Assembly (NCBI GenBank): GCA_014650015.1
Contig: BMUD01000021.1
Span: 62,001-126,000 of the forward strand
Direction of reading: 5' to 3'
Length of the DNA: 64,000 nt
Source of the DNA: Streptomyces griseoloalbus
Lineage (GTDB): Bacteria; Actinomycetota; Actinomycetes; Streptomycetales; Streptomycetaceae
Shown: one piece after another, positions 48,165 through 64,000 of the stretch
Layout: every line of letters starts with the position of its first letter
Position numbering within the stretch: the first letter of the stretch is position 1
Translations under genes and position numbers: made by a program
The notes under the pieces: generated by a model
What the model saw: the letters and a program-made list of their open reading frames with translations, nothing else
Databases searched by the model: none
Told to the model about the DNA's origin: nothing

Positions 48165-51077
48165 ATGCGTTCCCATGCGCCTTCCCTCGTCGGGCGGGAC
48201 CTCCAACTCAGCCTGCTCGACAGCGCCTTGGCCGAGGCGCGTCAGGGACGGGGCGGCGTCGTCTTCCTGGTCGGTGAGGCCGGGGTGGGCAAGTCGCGGC
48301 TCGCGGCGGAGGCCGTGGGCGGCGCGCTCGGCTCCGGGATGCGGGTACTGCGCGGCCGCAGCAGCACCACCGGGCCCGCGGTGCCGTTCCGTCCGCTGAC
48401 CGAGGCGCTGATGCCGCTGTTCCGCGGCGGCGAGCCCCTGGACGACGTGGCCCTCGGCCCGTACCGGCCGGTTCTGGGACGGCTCATACCCGAGTGGGAC
48501 ACCGGCGAGCGTGAGAGCAGCTCCATGGTGATCCTGGGCGAGGCGGTGCTGCGGCTGCTGCTGGCCGCCGGGCGCGGGCAGGGGCAGTTGCTGCTGCTGG
48601 AGGACCTGCACGACGCCGACCCCGAGACCCTCGGCGTCCTCGAGTACCTGGTGGACAACCTGGAGTACACGCCGGTCCTGCTACTGGCCACCGTGCGGAC
48701 CGATTTGAGCGACGCGCTGGACCTGGCGCAGTCCGCCCGCCGCCGGGGCGTCGCCACCCTCGCCGAACTCCCGCCGCTGACCCGCTCCCAGGTGGAGGAG
48801 ATGACGGCGGCGCATCTGGGGGTGGACGGCCCGCACCAGGTGCCGCCGGAGGTCCCGGACCGCCTGTGGGAGGACAGCGCAGGCAGTCCCTACCTGGTCG
48901 AGGAGCTGCTGCAGTCCATGATCGGGGCGGGCACCCTGGTGCAGGGCGGTGACGGCTGGCGCACGGTCGGCGATCTGCGGCGCGACGTCTCCTCCACGCT
49001 GGCCCGGGGCATCCTGCGTCGCATCGACCGGCTGGGCGCGCAGGGCCTGACGCTGCTGTCGGCCGCCGCGGTGCTGGGCCGCCGCTTCTCGCTCACCGTG
49101 CTTCAGCACATGACCGGCGTCGAGGACCGGACCCTGCTGAGCCATCTGCACGCGGGCGTCGCCGCCCGGCTGGTCATTCCCGACGAGCCCGCCCCCGACT
49201 GGTACTCCTTCCGCCACTCCCCGACCGTCGAGGCGCTGTTCACGCAGATGACGCCGGGGCAGCGCGCGGAACTGGCACGGCGCGGCGCGCAGGCCGTCGA
49301 GGAGCTGCACCCGGGCCTCGACGGCGACTGGTGCGCGCTGGCGGCCGGGCTGCGCTGCGAGGCCGGGGACCGGGTGGAGGCGGGGCTGCTCTACGCGGAC
49401 GCCGGCGGGCGGGCCCTGGCGGCGGGCGCCCTGGGCTCGGCGGTAACACTGCTCAGCCGGGCTGAGGGGCTGCTGGCCGAGGCCGGTGATCCGCAGGCCC
49501 GGGCCTCGGTACTGGAGGACCTGCTGCCCGCGCTCGCGGAGGCCGGTGACTTCGCCCGCGCCTTCGACCTGGCCGAGGACCTGCACGCGCTGGGCGGGGC
49601 CGGGCTGAACGCCGTACGGCTGGCCACGCTGCACACCCGGCTGGCCAAGGTGGCCCACACCGCGGGCCGGTGGAGCGACGGCAACCGGCAGGTCGCCCGG
49701 GCCCGCGAGGTCCTGGCGACGGCCCCGGACGAGGCGACGGCCGCGGCCGTCGACGTCACGGCCGCCTACCTCGCCCTGGACACCCCGGGTCCGGACCGCA
49801 CCCAGCACGCGGAGAAGCTGGCCCGCTCGGCGGCCGACACCGCCGAGCGGCACGGTCTGCCGGTCGTCGCCTGCCAGGCGCGGGAGCTGCTGGCCACCGT
49901 CGCCCGCGAGCGGGACCCCGAGGAGTCCGCGGACATGCTCCGGCAGGCCCTGGAGACGGCGGAGCGGCACCGGCTGCCCCTGCAGCGCATGTACGCGGCC
50001 ACCCGCATGAGCGGCAATGCCTGGCTCGCCGAGGGCGACACCTCCGGCCTGCTGGCGGCCCGCGAGGAGGCGCTGCGGCTCGGCTCGGTGAACATCGTGC
50101 ACACGGTGGACGGCATCCTCGTCCTGGACGCGGTACTGCGCGGTGACCACGGGACCGCCCGGTCGGCCGCGGAGGACTGCCTGGCGGTGGCGCGGCGGCT
50201 GCGCCTGGCGCCCGTCGTGCGGTACGTCCTGATGGCGCGGGCCGCCCTGGAGGCGCACCGCGCGGACCGGGCGGCGATGGAGGCGACGCTGGCGGCGTTC
50301 ACCGAGTGGGACGGAGCGGGTTCGCAGGAGGAGCCGCTGAGCCTCGGCCTGGCCCGCGCCTTCTGCGCGCTGCTGGAGGAGGACCGCGACCTGGCGCGCG
50401 CCGAACTGCGAGCGGTGCAGGCGCTGGAGGCGGACAACCCCTCCACCTACCACCTCGGCGGCATCCACGGCCTCGTCCTGCTGCTGGACGTGCTCGCCGG
50501 TGACGCGGACCGGACCCGGCACGAGGAGATCACCGCCACCGCGATGGCCCGGATGCGATGGAACCGCCAGTTCGTACTGTTCGCCGACGCCGTGCTGCTG
50601 GGCCGGGAAGGCGCGGGGCCGCACGCCGTCGCGGCGGTGGAGGCGGCGCTGGCGGCAGCGGAACCGTATCCGCTCGCCCGGCACCTGGGGCTGCGGCTGA
50701 TCGCGGACGCGGCGCACCAGGACGGCTGGGGTGATGCGGTGGGCTGGCTGCGGCAGGCCGAGCACTACTTCCACGAGCGGGACGTCGCGGCCGTCACCGG
50801 CGCCTGCCGGGCGGCGCTGCGCCGCTTCGGCGCCCCGGTGCACCAGCACCGCTCCGGCACCCTCTTGATCCCGCGGGAACTGCGCGCCAAGGGCGTGACC
50901 GTGCGGGAGTTCGACGTGTTCCGGCTGCTCGCGGAACGGCTCAGCAACAAAGACATCGCCGCCCGGCTGTTCATCTCGCCCCGCACGGCGGAGAAGCACA
51001 TCGCGAGCCTGATCACCAAGACCGGGGCGGCCAACCGCGCGGACCTGTGCGCGCGGTCGGCCGCCTTGCGGGAGTAG
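48165..51077 (+). CDS. LAL-family (large ATP-binding LuxR) transcriptional regulator
   Basis: 970 aa, ATG at 48165. TATCAT lies 8-9 bases upstream and no ribosome binding site is seen, so the transcript may be leaderless. N-terminal AAA/NACHT-like domain: LVGRDLQLSLLDSAL, Walker A VGEAGVGKSRLAAEAV near residue 36-43, and LLLLEDLHDADPETL as the Walker B-type motif. A long alpha-helical, TPR-like middle follows. The C-terminal LuxR helix-turn-helix is VREFDVFRLLAERLSNKDIAARLFISPRTAEKHIASL. LAL proteins are usual pathway activators in actinomycete clusters; this is the best candidate for the cluster-wide activator. Convergent with the MFS gene, only 22 bp apart. Confidence 0.93.
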   Translation: MRSHAPSLVGRDLQLSLLDSALAEARQGRGGVVFLVGEAGVGKSRLAAEAVGGALGSGMRVLRGRSSTTGPAVPFRPLTEALMPLFRGGEPLDDVALGPYRPVLGRLIPEWDTGERESSSMVILGEAVLRLLLAAGRGQGQLLLLEDLHDADPETLGVLEYLVDNLEYTPVLLLATVRTDLSDALDLAQSARRRGVATLAELPPLTRSQVEEMTAAHLGVDGPHQVPPEVPDRLWEDSAGSPYLVEELLQSMIGAGTLVQGGDGWRTVGDLRRDVSSTLARGILRRIDRLGAQGLTLLSAAAVLGRRFSLTVLQHMTGVEDRTLLSHLHAGVAARLVIPDEPAPDWYSFRHSPTVEALFTQMTPGQRAELARRGAQAVEELHPGLDGDWCALAAGLRCEAGDRVEAGLLYADAGGRALAAGALGSAVTLLSRAEGLLAEAGDPQARASVLEDLLPALAEAGDFARAFDLAEDLHALGGAGLNAVRLATLHTRLAKVAHTAGRWSDGNRQVARAREVLATAPDEATAAAVDVTAAYLALDTPGPDRTQHAEKLARSAADTAERHGLPVVACQARELLATVARERDPEESADMLRQALETAERHRLPLQRMYAATRMSGNAWLAEGDTSGLLAAREEALRLGSVNIVHTVDGILVLDAVLRGDHGTARSAAEDCLAVARRLRLAPVVRYVLMARAALEAHRADRAAMEATLAAFTEWDGAGSQEEPLSLGLARAFCALLEEDRDLARAELRAVQALEADNPSTYHLGGIHGLVLLLDVLAGDADRTRHEEITATAMARMRWNRQFVLFADAVLLGREGAGPHAVAAVEAALAAAEPYPLARHLGLRLIADAAHQDGWGDAVGWLRQAEHYFHERDVAAVTGACRAALRRFGAPVHQHRSGTLLIPRELRAKGVTVREFDVFRLLAERLSNKDIAARLFISPRTAEKHIASLITKTGAANRADLCARSAALRE

Positions 51078-51099
51078 GGCCCGGCCGGCGACGGGCCGC

Positions 51100-52350
51100 C
51101 TACCGCATCTCGCGCACCGCCCTGGACGCCAGCACCGCCAGTCCGGTCGCGGCGAGCACCGCGACCGCCACCCCGAACAGGGCGGAGATGTCCTTGCCGG
51201 CCAGCGCCCCGCACACGATCAGCGACAGCGGGGCGACGGCGTAACCGAGGACCATGTCGACGGAGACGACACGGCCGAGCACGTCCTGCGGGATGTTCCG
51301 CTGGATCCAGCTCAGCCCGAACACGCCCTGGAAGCCGATGGCGAAGCCCATGGCGAGGACGGTCGCCACGACGACCGGGGTGCTGTGTACCAGACCGAGG
51401 ACGGCCATTCCCGCGCCGAGCCAGCCGGCCAGGGCGGCCACCAGCAGGCCGACCCTGGGCCGCCCGCCGAGGGCGCCGCCGGCGAGCGTGCCGAGCACGG
51501 CTCCCGCGGCGAGGGAGCCGTTGAGCATGCCGAGCGTGGCCGAGCCGCCGCGCAGCACCTGGTCGGCGAGGGTGACGAAGCCGACCGTGAAGGGCCCGGC
51601 GTAGCAGAAGTTGACAGCCGTGTCGAGGGCGACGATGGTCCGCAGCCGCGGGTCGCGGGCGGTGTACGTGATGCCCTCGCGGATGCGGGCGACGAGCGAC
51701 GCCTGCTTCCCGGGAGAGCCGCCCGTGTCGGTGCGGGACGCCCGGGGGCGGGTGCGTACGCGGGCCACGCACAGGCCGCACAGGGCGAAGCAGACGGCGT
51801 CGACGAGGAAGGCGACAGGCGCCTGGGTCAGCGCGATGACCAGACCGCCGACGGCCGGGCCGACGACGGCGGCCGTCCGCGCGCCGGCCCCCATCAGCGC
51901 GTTGGCCGGGGTGAGCAGGTCGTCGTCGACCACCGAGGGCAGGATGGAGACGCGCGCGGGCTGGAAGAAGGCGTCGACGGTGCCGAAGGCGGCGGCCGCG
52001 GCGCACAGCATCCACACCGTCAGGTTCCCGGACAGCCCGGCCAGTCCGACGGCCGCCATCAGGACGGCGCGTGTCCAGCTGGAGGCGACCATGAGGGCGC
52101 GTGGGGACATCGAGTCGCCGAGGCTGCCGCCGACCAGGGTGAACAGGGCGCGGGTGACGGCCTGGAAGGCCAGGACGTAACCGAGGGTGAGGGTGGAGCC
52201 GGTCAGGTCGAGGGTGATCCAGGAGAACGCGACGACGCTGAAGCCGTCGCCCAGCAGGGACAGTGCCTGCCCCGTCCACAGGAGCCGGAAGGACCGGTGC
52301 AGGGCGGGGGCCCACAGGCGTGGGCCGGCGCCGGCGAGGGTGGTGGCCAT
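51100..52350 (-). CDS. MFS exporter of the NRPS operon
   Basis: 416 aa, ATG at 52350 with AAAGG upstream, 30 bp after the P450 gene. About eleven to twelve membrane helices; LLWTGQALSLLGDGFSVVAFSWITLDLTGS is typical of the MFS_3/EntS-like group of peptide and siderophore exporters, and FFQPARVSILPSVVDDDLLTPANALMG is the conserved loop after helix 4 in this group. Probably exports the NRPS product and may confer self-resistance. It is the last gene of the NRPS operon. Confidence 0.88.
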   Translation of the reverse strand: MATTLAGAGPRLWAPALHRSFRLLWTGQALSLLGDGFSVVAFSWITLDLTGSTLTLGYVLAFQAVTRALFTLVGGSLGDSMSPRALMVASSWTRAVLMAAVGLAGLSGNLTVWMLCAAAAAFGTVDAFFQPARVSILPSVVDDDLLTPANALMGAGARTAAVVGPAVGGLVIALTQAPVAFLVDAVCFALCGLCVARVRTRPRASRTDTGGSPGKQASLVARIREGITYTARDPRLRTIVALDTAVNFCYAGPFTVGFVTLADQVLRGGSATLGMLNGSLAAGAVLGTLAGGALGGRPRVGLLVAALAGWLGAGMAVLGLVHSTPVVVATVLAMGFAIGFQGVFGLSWIQRNIPQDVLGRVVSVDMVLGYAVAPLSLIVCGALAGKDISALFGVAVAVLAATGLAVLASRAVREMR

Positions 52351-52380
52351 GGGGGTGCCTTTCGTCGGACCGGGGTCCGG

Positions 52381-53606
52381 TCAGTAGCGGACGGGCAGGG
52401 CGGTGAGGCCCCGGTTGAGCAGGGAGGGCTGCCAGGCCGGCCGGCCGGGGTCGGCGAGGATCAGACCGGTGTGGTCGCACACCAGCGTGCGGACGGCGGC
52501 CACGGCGACCAGGCGGGCCAGGGCGGCGCCGATGCAGAAGTGGGCGCCGAAGCCGAATCCGAGATGGGTGGCGCCGGAGCGGCGGACGTCGAACCGGCCG
52601 GGGTCGGGGAAGCGGGCCGGGTCGCGGTTGGCGGCGGCGGTGACGAGGAAGATGCGGTCCCCGGCGCGCAGGGTGCGGCCGTCGAGGTCGAGGTCGCGTG
52701 CGGCGGTGCGGATGGACATCTTGGACGGGCCGTCCAGGCGCAGGGTCTCCTCCACCGCCCCCTGCGCCAGGTCGGGTTCGGCCCGGACGGCGGCCAGCTG
52801 GTCGGGGCGGGTGTGCAGGGCCAGGACGGTGTTGGCGATGAGGTTGCTGGTGGTCTCCCCGCCGGCGAACGCCATCTGGGTGAGCATCCCGACGAACTCC
52901 TCCTCGGTGACCGAGTCGCCGACCCGGCCCTCCCGGAGCACCTGGCTGATCAGGTCGTCACCCGGTTCGGCGCGGCGCCGGGCGACGAGGGCGCCGAGGT
53001 AGTCGTCGAGGCTCACCAGCGCCTGGAGGGAGGCCCGGTACTCGCTCTCCTCCTGGGCGGTGCCGAGGACGAGGTCGGCGACGCGGGTGTTCCAGTACCA
53101 GAAGGAGGGCCCGTCGGTGGGCGGGATGCCGAGCCAGCGGGCGAACACCAGGGCGGGCAGCGGTTTGGCGACGTCGGCCAGGAGGTCGCCGGTGCGGCCG
53201 GGCGTCGCCCTGCGGGCGAGGACGGCCCGGGTCGCCTTCTCGGTGAAGGCGCGGTAGCGGGCCACGGCACGCGCGGAGAACGACTCCTGGAAGACCTGGC
53301 GGAGCCTGCGGTGCTGGGGCGGGTCGTTGAAGACCATCCAGCGCGAGAGGATCCCGAAGGCCCGTTCGGCGTCCTCGCGGGCGCCCTGCGGGACGGCGTC
53401 CATCAGGGGCCGCACCCGGTCGGCGGAGACCGCGGGGTCGCGCAGGCAGCGCATCACCTGGTCGTAGCCGGTGACGAGCCAGGCGTGGTGCAGGGGGCTC
53501 CAGTGGACGGGCGCGTGGTCGCGCAGGGCGTCGAGGTGGTCGTAGGGATCGGCGATCATGTCCGGGGAGAGCAGGTAGCGCTCGGTGAGGACGGAGGTGT
53601 GGGTGG

Positions 53607-53610
<4 letters not shown>
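52381..53610 (-). CDS. Cytochrome P450
   Basis: 409 aa from the ATG at 53610, which overlaps the NRPS stop as ATGA. The I-helix oxygen motif is [11 protein letters not shown] near residue 250, ExxR is in [16 protein letters not shown] near 287, and the haem loop is [19 protein letters not shown] near 359 with the ligand Cys. [22 protein letters not shown] is the usual C-helix region of bacterial class I P450s (HxxLRxxxxxxF). Redox partners are not encoded in the window. Likely hydroxylates an NRPS-bound residue or the released peptide; which one is unknown. Confidence 0.93.
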
Positions 53611-60929
<7,319 letters not shown>

Positions 60930-61093
60930 GGGGGCGCTCCGATCTCGGTTCGGGAGGGGGAGGAAATCGGTGGGGGGCGGTCGTCGGGCGGTGGTCCGTC
61001 GTCCCGACGGCCGCGGTGGGGCCCGGACGGTGGGTGCCGGGCGGCCACCGCCGGGACGATGGCCGCCGGGCGGCGGGGGCGGACGGTCGGGTG
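60930..61093. other. Gap between the two NRPS genes
   Basis: 164 bp containing a GGCGGCC/GGCCGCC inverted repeat with a spacer of about 15 bases near 61043-61070. The genes are probably still co-transcribed; translation is not coupled. Confidence 0.4.
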
Positions 61094-64000
61094 TCAGAAG
61101 TCGGCCGTGAGGGACAGGTCGATCTCGTCGTCGCTCATCTGCGAGATGAGCTCCAGCAGGCGCCGCTCCACCTCGGCGGCGAGCCGCTCGACGGTGGGGT
61201 TCTCGAACAGGTCGCGGACCTGGAGCGGGCAGTCGAAAGCGGTCCGCAGCCGGGAGGCGACCGCGACCGCGCGCAGGGAGTGGCCGCCCAGGGCGAAGAA
61301 GTCGTCGTGGACGCCGACCTTCGGCAGGTCGAGCACCTCGCACCAGATCTGCGCCACGACCGTCTCGGCCGGGGTGCGCGGTGCGACGTCGGCGTGCGGC
61401 GCGGACGCCTCGGGCTCGGGCAGGGCGGCGGTGTCCAGCTTGCCCTGCACGGTCAGGGGCAGGGCGTCCAGGAGGACGAACGCGGACGGGACGAGGTAGT
61501 GGGGCAGACGGGCCCGGCAGTGGGTGCGCAGGGACTCCTCGGACAGTCCGCCGCCCGCGGCGTAGCCGACGAGGGCCGTCTCGCCGTTCAGGGTGCGCAC
61601 CACGACGGCCGCGCCGCGCACCCCGGGGTGCGCGCGCAACACCGCTTCGGCCTCTCCCGGTTCGACGCGGAAGCCGCGGATCTTGACCTGGTCGTCGTTG
61701 CGGCCGAGGAACTCCAGTTCACCGTCGGGCAGTCGGCGTACGACGTCGCCGGTGCGGTAGAGGCGGCCGCCGGGCGTGCCGAACGGGTCGGGGACGAACC
61801 GCTCGGCGGTGAGGGCGGGCCGCCCGAGGTAGCCGCGGGCCATCTCGGGTCCGCCGAGGACGAGTTCGCCGGGCACACCGGCCGGTACGGGTTCGTCGAG
61901 CGGGTCGATCACGTAGGCGCGGCGGCTGCCCAGGGGCCGGCCGATGGGCACCCGGCCGGCCGGGACCGAGGCGACTCGGTGCGCGGTGGCGGAGATCACC
62001 GTCTCGGTGGGGCCGTAGGTGTTGACCACGGGCACGCCGGGCAGATGGGCGAACCAGCGCGCCAGAGGGTCGGCGGGCAGCGCCTCCCCGCCGGTCACCA
62101 GCAGCCGCAGGGAGGCCAGCCGGGGGGCCAGCGTGTCCAGGCGGGCCACCAGTTCCGTCCAGTAGGAGGGGGTCAGCTCCATGACCGTCACCCGCTCGGC
62201 GGCGACGTACGCGGCCAGTTCCTCCGGCGTCCAGACCTCGTCGGGGCGCACCAGCACCGTCGCCCCGGTGCTCAGTGCGGGCAGGATCTGCTCGAGCGAG
62301 GCGTCGAAGGACGTGGAGGCGAAGGTGAGCACCCGGTCCCGCGCGGTCAGCCCGAATGTTGCGCGAGCGGTGGCGACATGGGCGTCCAGGGCGTGGTGCT
62401 CGACGCCGACGGCCTTGGGGCGGCCGGTGGAGCCGGAGGTGAAGATGACGTAGGCGAGGTCGTCGCGGCGGGGGGTGTGGCGGGGCCCGGCGGGGTCGGG
62501 GAGGACGTCGCCGACGTCGACGGTGCCGGTCCCGAGGGCGGCGGCGCGGTCCCGGGTGCGCGCGTCGCACACCAGGTGCCGTACCGCGGCCTCCTCGCAC
62601 ATGTACCGCAACCGCTCCTCGGGCAGGCGGGGGTCGAGCGGGACGTAGACGCCGCCCGCCCGCCAGACGGCGAGCATCGCCGCCACGGACCACACGCCGC
62701 GGCCGACGCACACGCCCACGGCGTCGCCCGGGACCGTGCCCGCGCGGACCAGGGCCGCGGCCAGCCCGCCGGTGAGGGCGTCCAGGCGGGCGTGGTCGAG
62801 GGTCGTGTCCTCGCAGACGACGGCCGGGGCGTGCGGCGGGCCCGTCACCTCGAACGGCGCCGCGGGCCGCGCGTCCCGTCCGGCGCCCGCGACGAGGTGC
62901 CGCCGCTCGTCCGCCGAGAGCAGGGCTACCTCGTCGGCCCGCGTGGCGGGATCGGCCAGCAGGGCATCGAGGACACGGCCGACGTGGTGGGCGAACCGGG
63001 TCGCGGTGTCCGGGTCGAACAGATCCGCGGCGTACTCGACGTTGAGCGCGAAACGGTCCGGCCGGATCACGAAGGTGGCGGTCAGGTCGAACTTGGCCGA
63101 CCCCCAGGGCAGCGCGAAGTCGGCCGTCTCCAGGCCGGGCAGGCCGATGCCGGCCGCCGAGGACTCCTGCACGTCGACCATGGCCTGGAACAGCGGGTTG
63201 CGGGACAGGTCGCGTTCCGGGCGCAGCCGCTCCACGACCTGCTCGAACGGCACCTCCTGGTGGTCGAACGCGCCGAGGACGACGTCGCGCACCCGGTCCA
63301 CGAGGGCGCCGAAGGAGGGCCGCCCGGACAGGTCGGTGCGCAGGACGACCGTGTTGACGAAGAAGCCGACCAGCGGCTCCAGTTCGAGCCGCCCGCGTCC
63401 GGCGACGGGCGTGCCCACACAGATGTCGGTCTGTCCGGTCCAGCGGGCCAGCACCGTCTGCGCGGCGGCCAGCAGCACCATGAAGCGGGTCACGCCGCGC
63501 TCGCGGGCGAGGGTGTCGACCCGGTCGACGAGTGCGCGGGGCAGGACGGTCTCGACCGCGCCGCCCCGTCCGGTGAAGGCGGGGGGTCTCGGCCGGTCCG
63601 TGGGCAGTTCCAGCACGGGGGCGTCCTCGAGGACCCGCTCCCAGTAGGCGAGCTGCGGATCCAGGGCGGCGCTGTCGGCGCGGTCGCGCTGCCACACGGC
63701 GTAGTCGCCGTACTGCACGGGCAGCGGTGCCGACGAGGCGCGCCCGCCCGCCCGGCGGGCCGCGTAGTGCCGGCCGAGTTCGTCCAACAGCACGTTCTTG
63801 GACCAGCCGTCGGTGACGGCGTGGTGGAAGGCGAGCAGGACGACGTGGTCGTCGTCGGCCAGCTCCCACACGCCGGCCCGCAGCAGCGGCGGCCGGTCGA
63901 GGTCGAAACGGCGGGTGGCGTGCGACGCGGCCAGGCTCCGTACGGCCTCCAGGCGGCCCTGCTCGTCCGGGGCCTGCGGTGCCCGCTCCCAGAGCAGGGG
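61094..64000 (-). CDS. NRPS, partial: C-A-PCP (N-terminus beyond the window edge)
   Basis: Open minus frame running off the right edge; 968 residues visible. Condensation domain with intact [10 protein letters not shown]. The A domain has [12 protein letters not shown] (A4), NTYGPTETV (A5), [35 protein letters not shown] and [10 protein letters not shown] (A10 Lys). I read the pocket as D-A-E-E-V-G-T-I-S-K; two acidic residues in the pocket suggest a basic amino acid such as Lys or Orn, but this is tentative. [19 protein letters not shown] with the Ser at 61277-61279. The chain ends in an acidic tail ([14 protein letters not shown]) that may dock onto the next NRPS. The first gene of the operon lies further right. 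Confidence 0.93.
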   Translation of the reverse strand, partial: PLLWERAPQAPDEQGRLEAVRSLAASHATRRFDLDRPPLLRAGVWELADDDHVVLLAFHHAVTDGWSKNVLLDELGRHYAARRAGGRASSAPLPVQYGDYAVWQRDRADSAALDPQLAYWERVLEDAPVLELPTDRPRPPAFTGRGGAVETVLPRALVDRVDTLARERGVTRFMVLLAAAQTVLARWTGQTDICVGTPVAGRGRLELEPLVGFFVNTVVLRTDLSGRPSFGALVDRVRDVVLGAFDHQEVPFEQVVERLRPERDLSRNPLFQAMVDVQESSAAGIGLPGLETADFALPWGSAKFDLTATFVIRPDRFALNVEYAADLFDPDTATRFAHHVGRVLDALLADPATRADEVALLSADERRHLVAGAGRDARPAAPFEVTGPPHAPAVVCEDTTLDHARLDALTGGLAAALVRAGTVPGDAVGVCVGRGVWSVAAMLAVWRAGGVYVPLDPRLPEERLRYMCEEAAVRHLVCDARTRDRAAALGTGTVDVGDVLPDPAGPRHTPRRDDLAYVIFTSGSTGRPKAVGVEHHALDAHVATARATFGLTARDRVLTFASTSFDASLEQILPALSTGATVLVRPDEVWTPEELAAYVAAERVTVMELTPSYWTELVARLDTLAPRLASLRLLVTGGEALPADPLARWFAHLPGVPVVNTYGPTETVISATAHRVASVPAGRVPIGRPLGSRRAYVIDPLDEPVPAGVPGELVLGGPEMARGYLGRPALTAERFVPDPFGTPGGRLYRTGDVVRRLPDGELEFLGRNDDQVKIRGFRVEPGEAEAVLRAHPGVRGAAVVVRTLNGETALVGYAAGGGLSEESLRTHCRARLPHYLVPSAFVLLDALPLTVQGKLDTAALPEPEASAPHADVAPRTPAETVVAQIWCEVLDLPKVGVHDDFFALGGHSLRAVAVASRLRTAFDCPLQVRDLFENPTVERLAAEVERRLLELISQMSDDEIDLSLTADF

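Overview
The window is very GC-rich double-stranded DNA with the third-position bias, GTG starts, overlapping start/stop codons and regulator families (TetR, XRE/MmyB-like, LAL-type LuxR) typical of Streptomyces or a close actinomycete. No rRNA, tRNA, CRISPR array or intact mobile element was recognised. The accessory mix, the broken genes and the recombinase remnant suggest a variable, perhaps arm-like, part of the chromosome.

Left part (1-32.7 kb). At 1-8.2 kb there is a trypsin-like protease (cut by the window edge) and a compact minus-strand operon of six genes: two uncharacterised proteins, a DyP peroxidase, a catalase-like haem protein, a small membrane protein and an animal-type haem peroxidase/alpha-dioxygenase relative. 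At 9-14.2 kb lie a TetR remnant, a YihY/BrkB membrane protein and an ADH-cupin-cyclophilin-like lipoprotein-MFS operon divergent from an XRE/MmyB-type regulator, with a 27-bp palindrome between them. At 15.9-18.6 kb are two membrane-anchored proteins. At 18.8-22.3 kb an ene-reductase, an F420-reductase-like oxidoreductase and an MDR reductase form an operon divergent from a TetR with one cysteine. At 23.3-28 kb are a TetR-MMPL exporter pair under a perfect 34-bp palindrome and a TetR/DUF308 pair with inverted operators. A secreted GH92 alpha-mannosidase (28.5-31.7 kb) and a broken SDR gene follow.

Right part (32.97 kb to the edge). This is a biosynthetic gene cluster that continues beyond 64 kb. 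One minus-strand block holds two LanB-like proteins (glutamylation-type domain only), a stand-alone adenylation enzyme, a free carrier protein and a threonine-dehydratase-like PLP enzyme. Divergent from it are an MbtH-like protein and an Sfp-type phosphopantetheinyl transferase. A peptidase-E-like gene, two LuxR-type regulators, a LanM-like enzyme, a 64-aa candidate precursor peptide and a large LAL regulator follow. A minus-strand operon then holds NRPS (C-A-PCP, partial), NRPS (C-A-PCP-C-A-PCP-TE), a P450 and an MFS exporter.

How it may work together: the PPTase would activate the carrier domains, MbtH would support the adenylation domains, and the NRPS line would assemble at least three residues (the second visible module carries the textbook threonine code) released by the thioesterase and tailored by the P450. 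The LanM has all dehydratase residues but has lost both zinc-binding cysteines of its cyclase half, and the adjacent peptide has a Ser/Thr-rich, cysteine-free C-terminus. Together with the two elimination-domain-less LanB-like proteins this is the best candidate here for an undescribed system: an NRPS/RiPP hybrid, or two interleaved pathways, using dehydration without ring formation and possibly tRNA-dependent amino-acid transfer. These functional links are inference from gene content.
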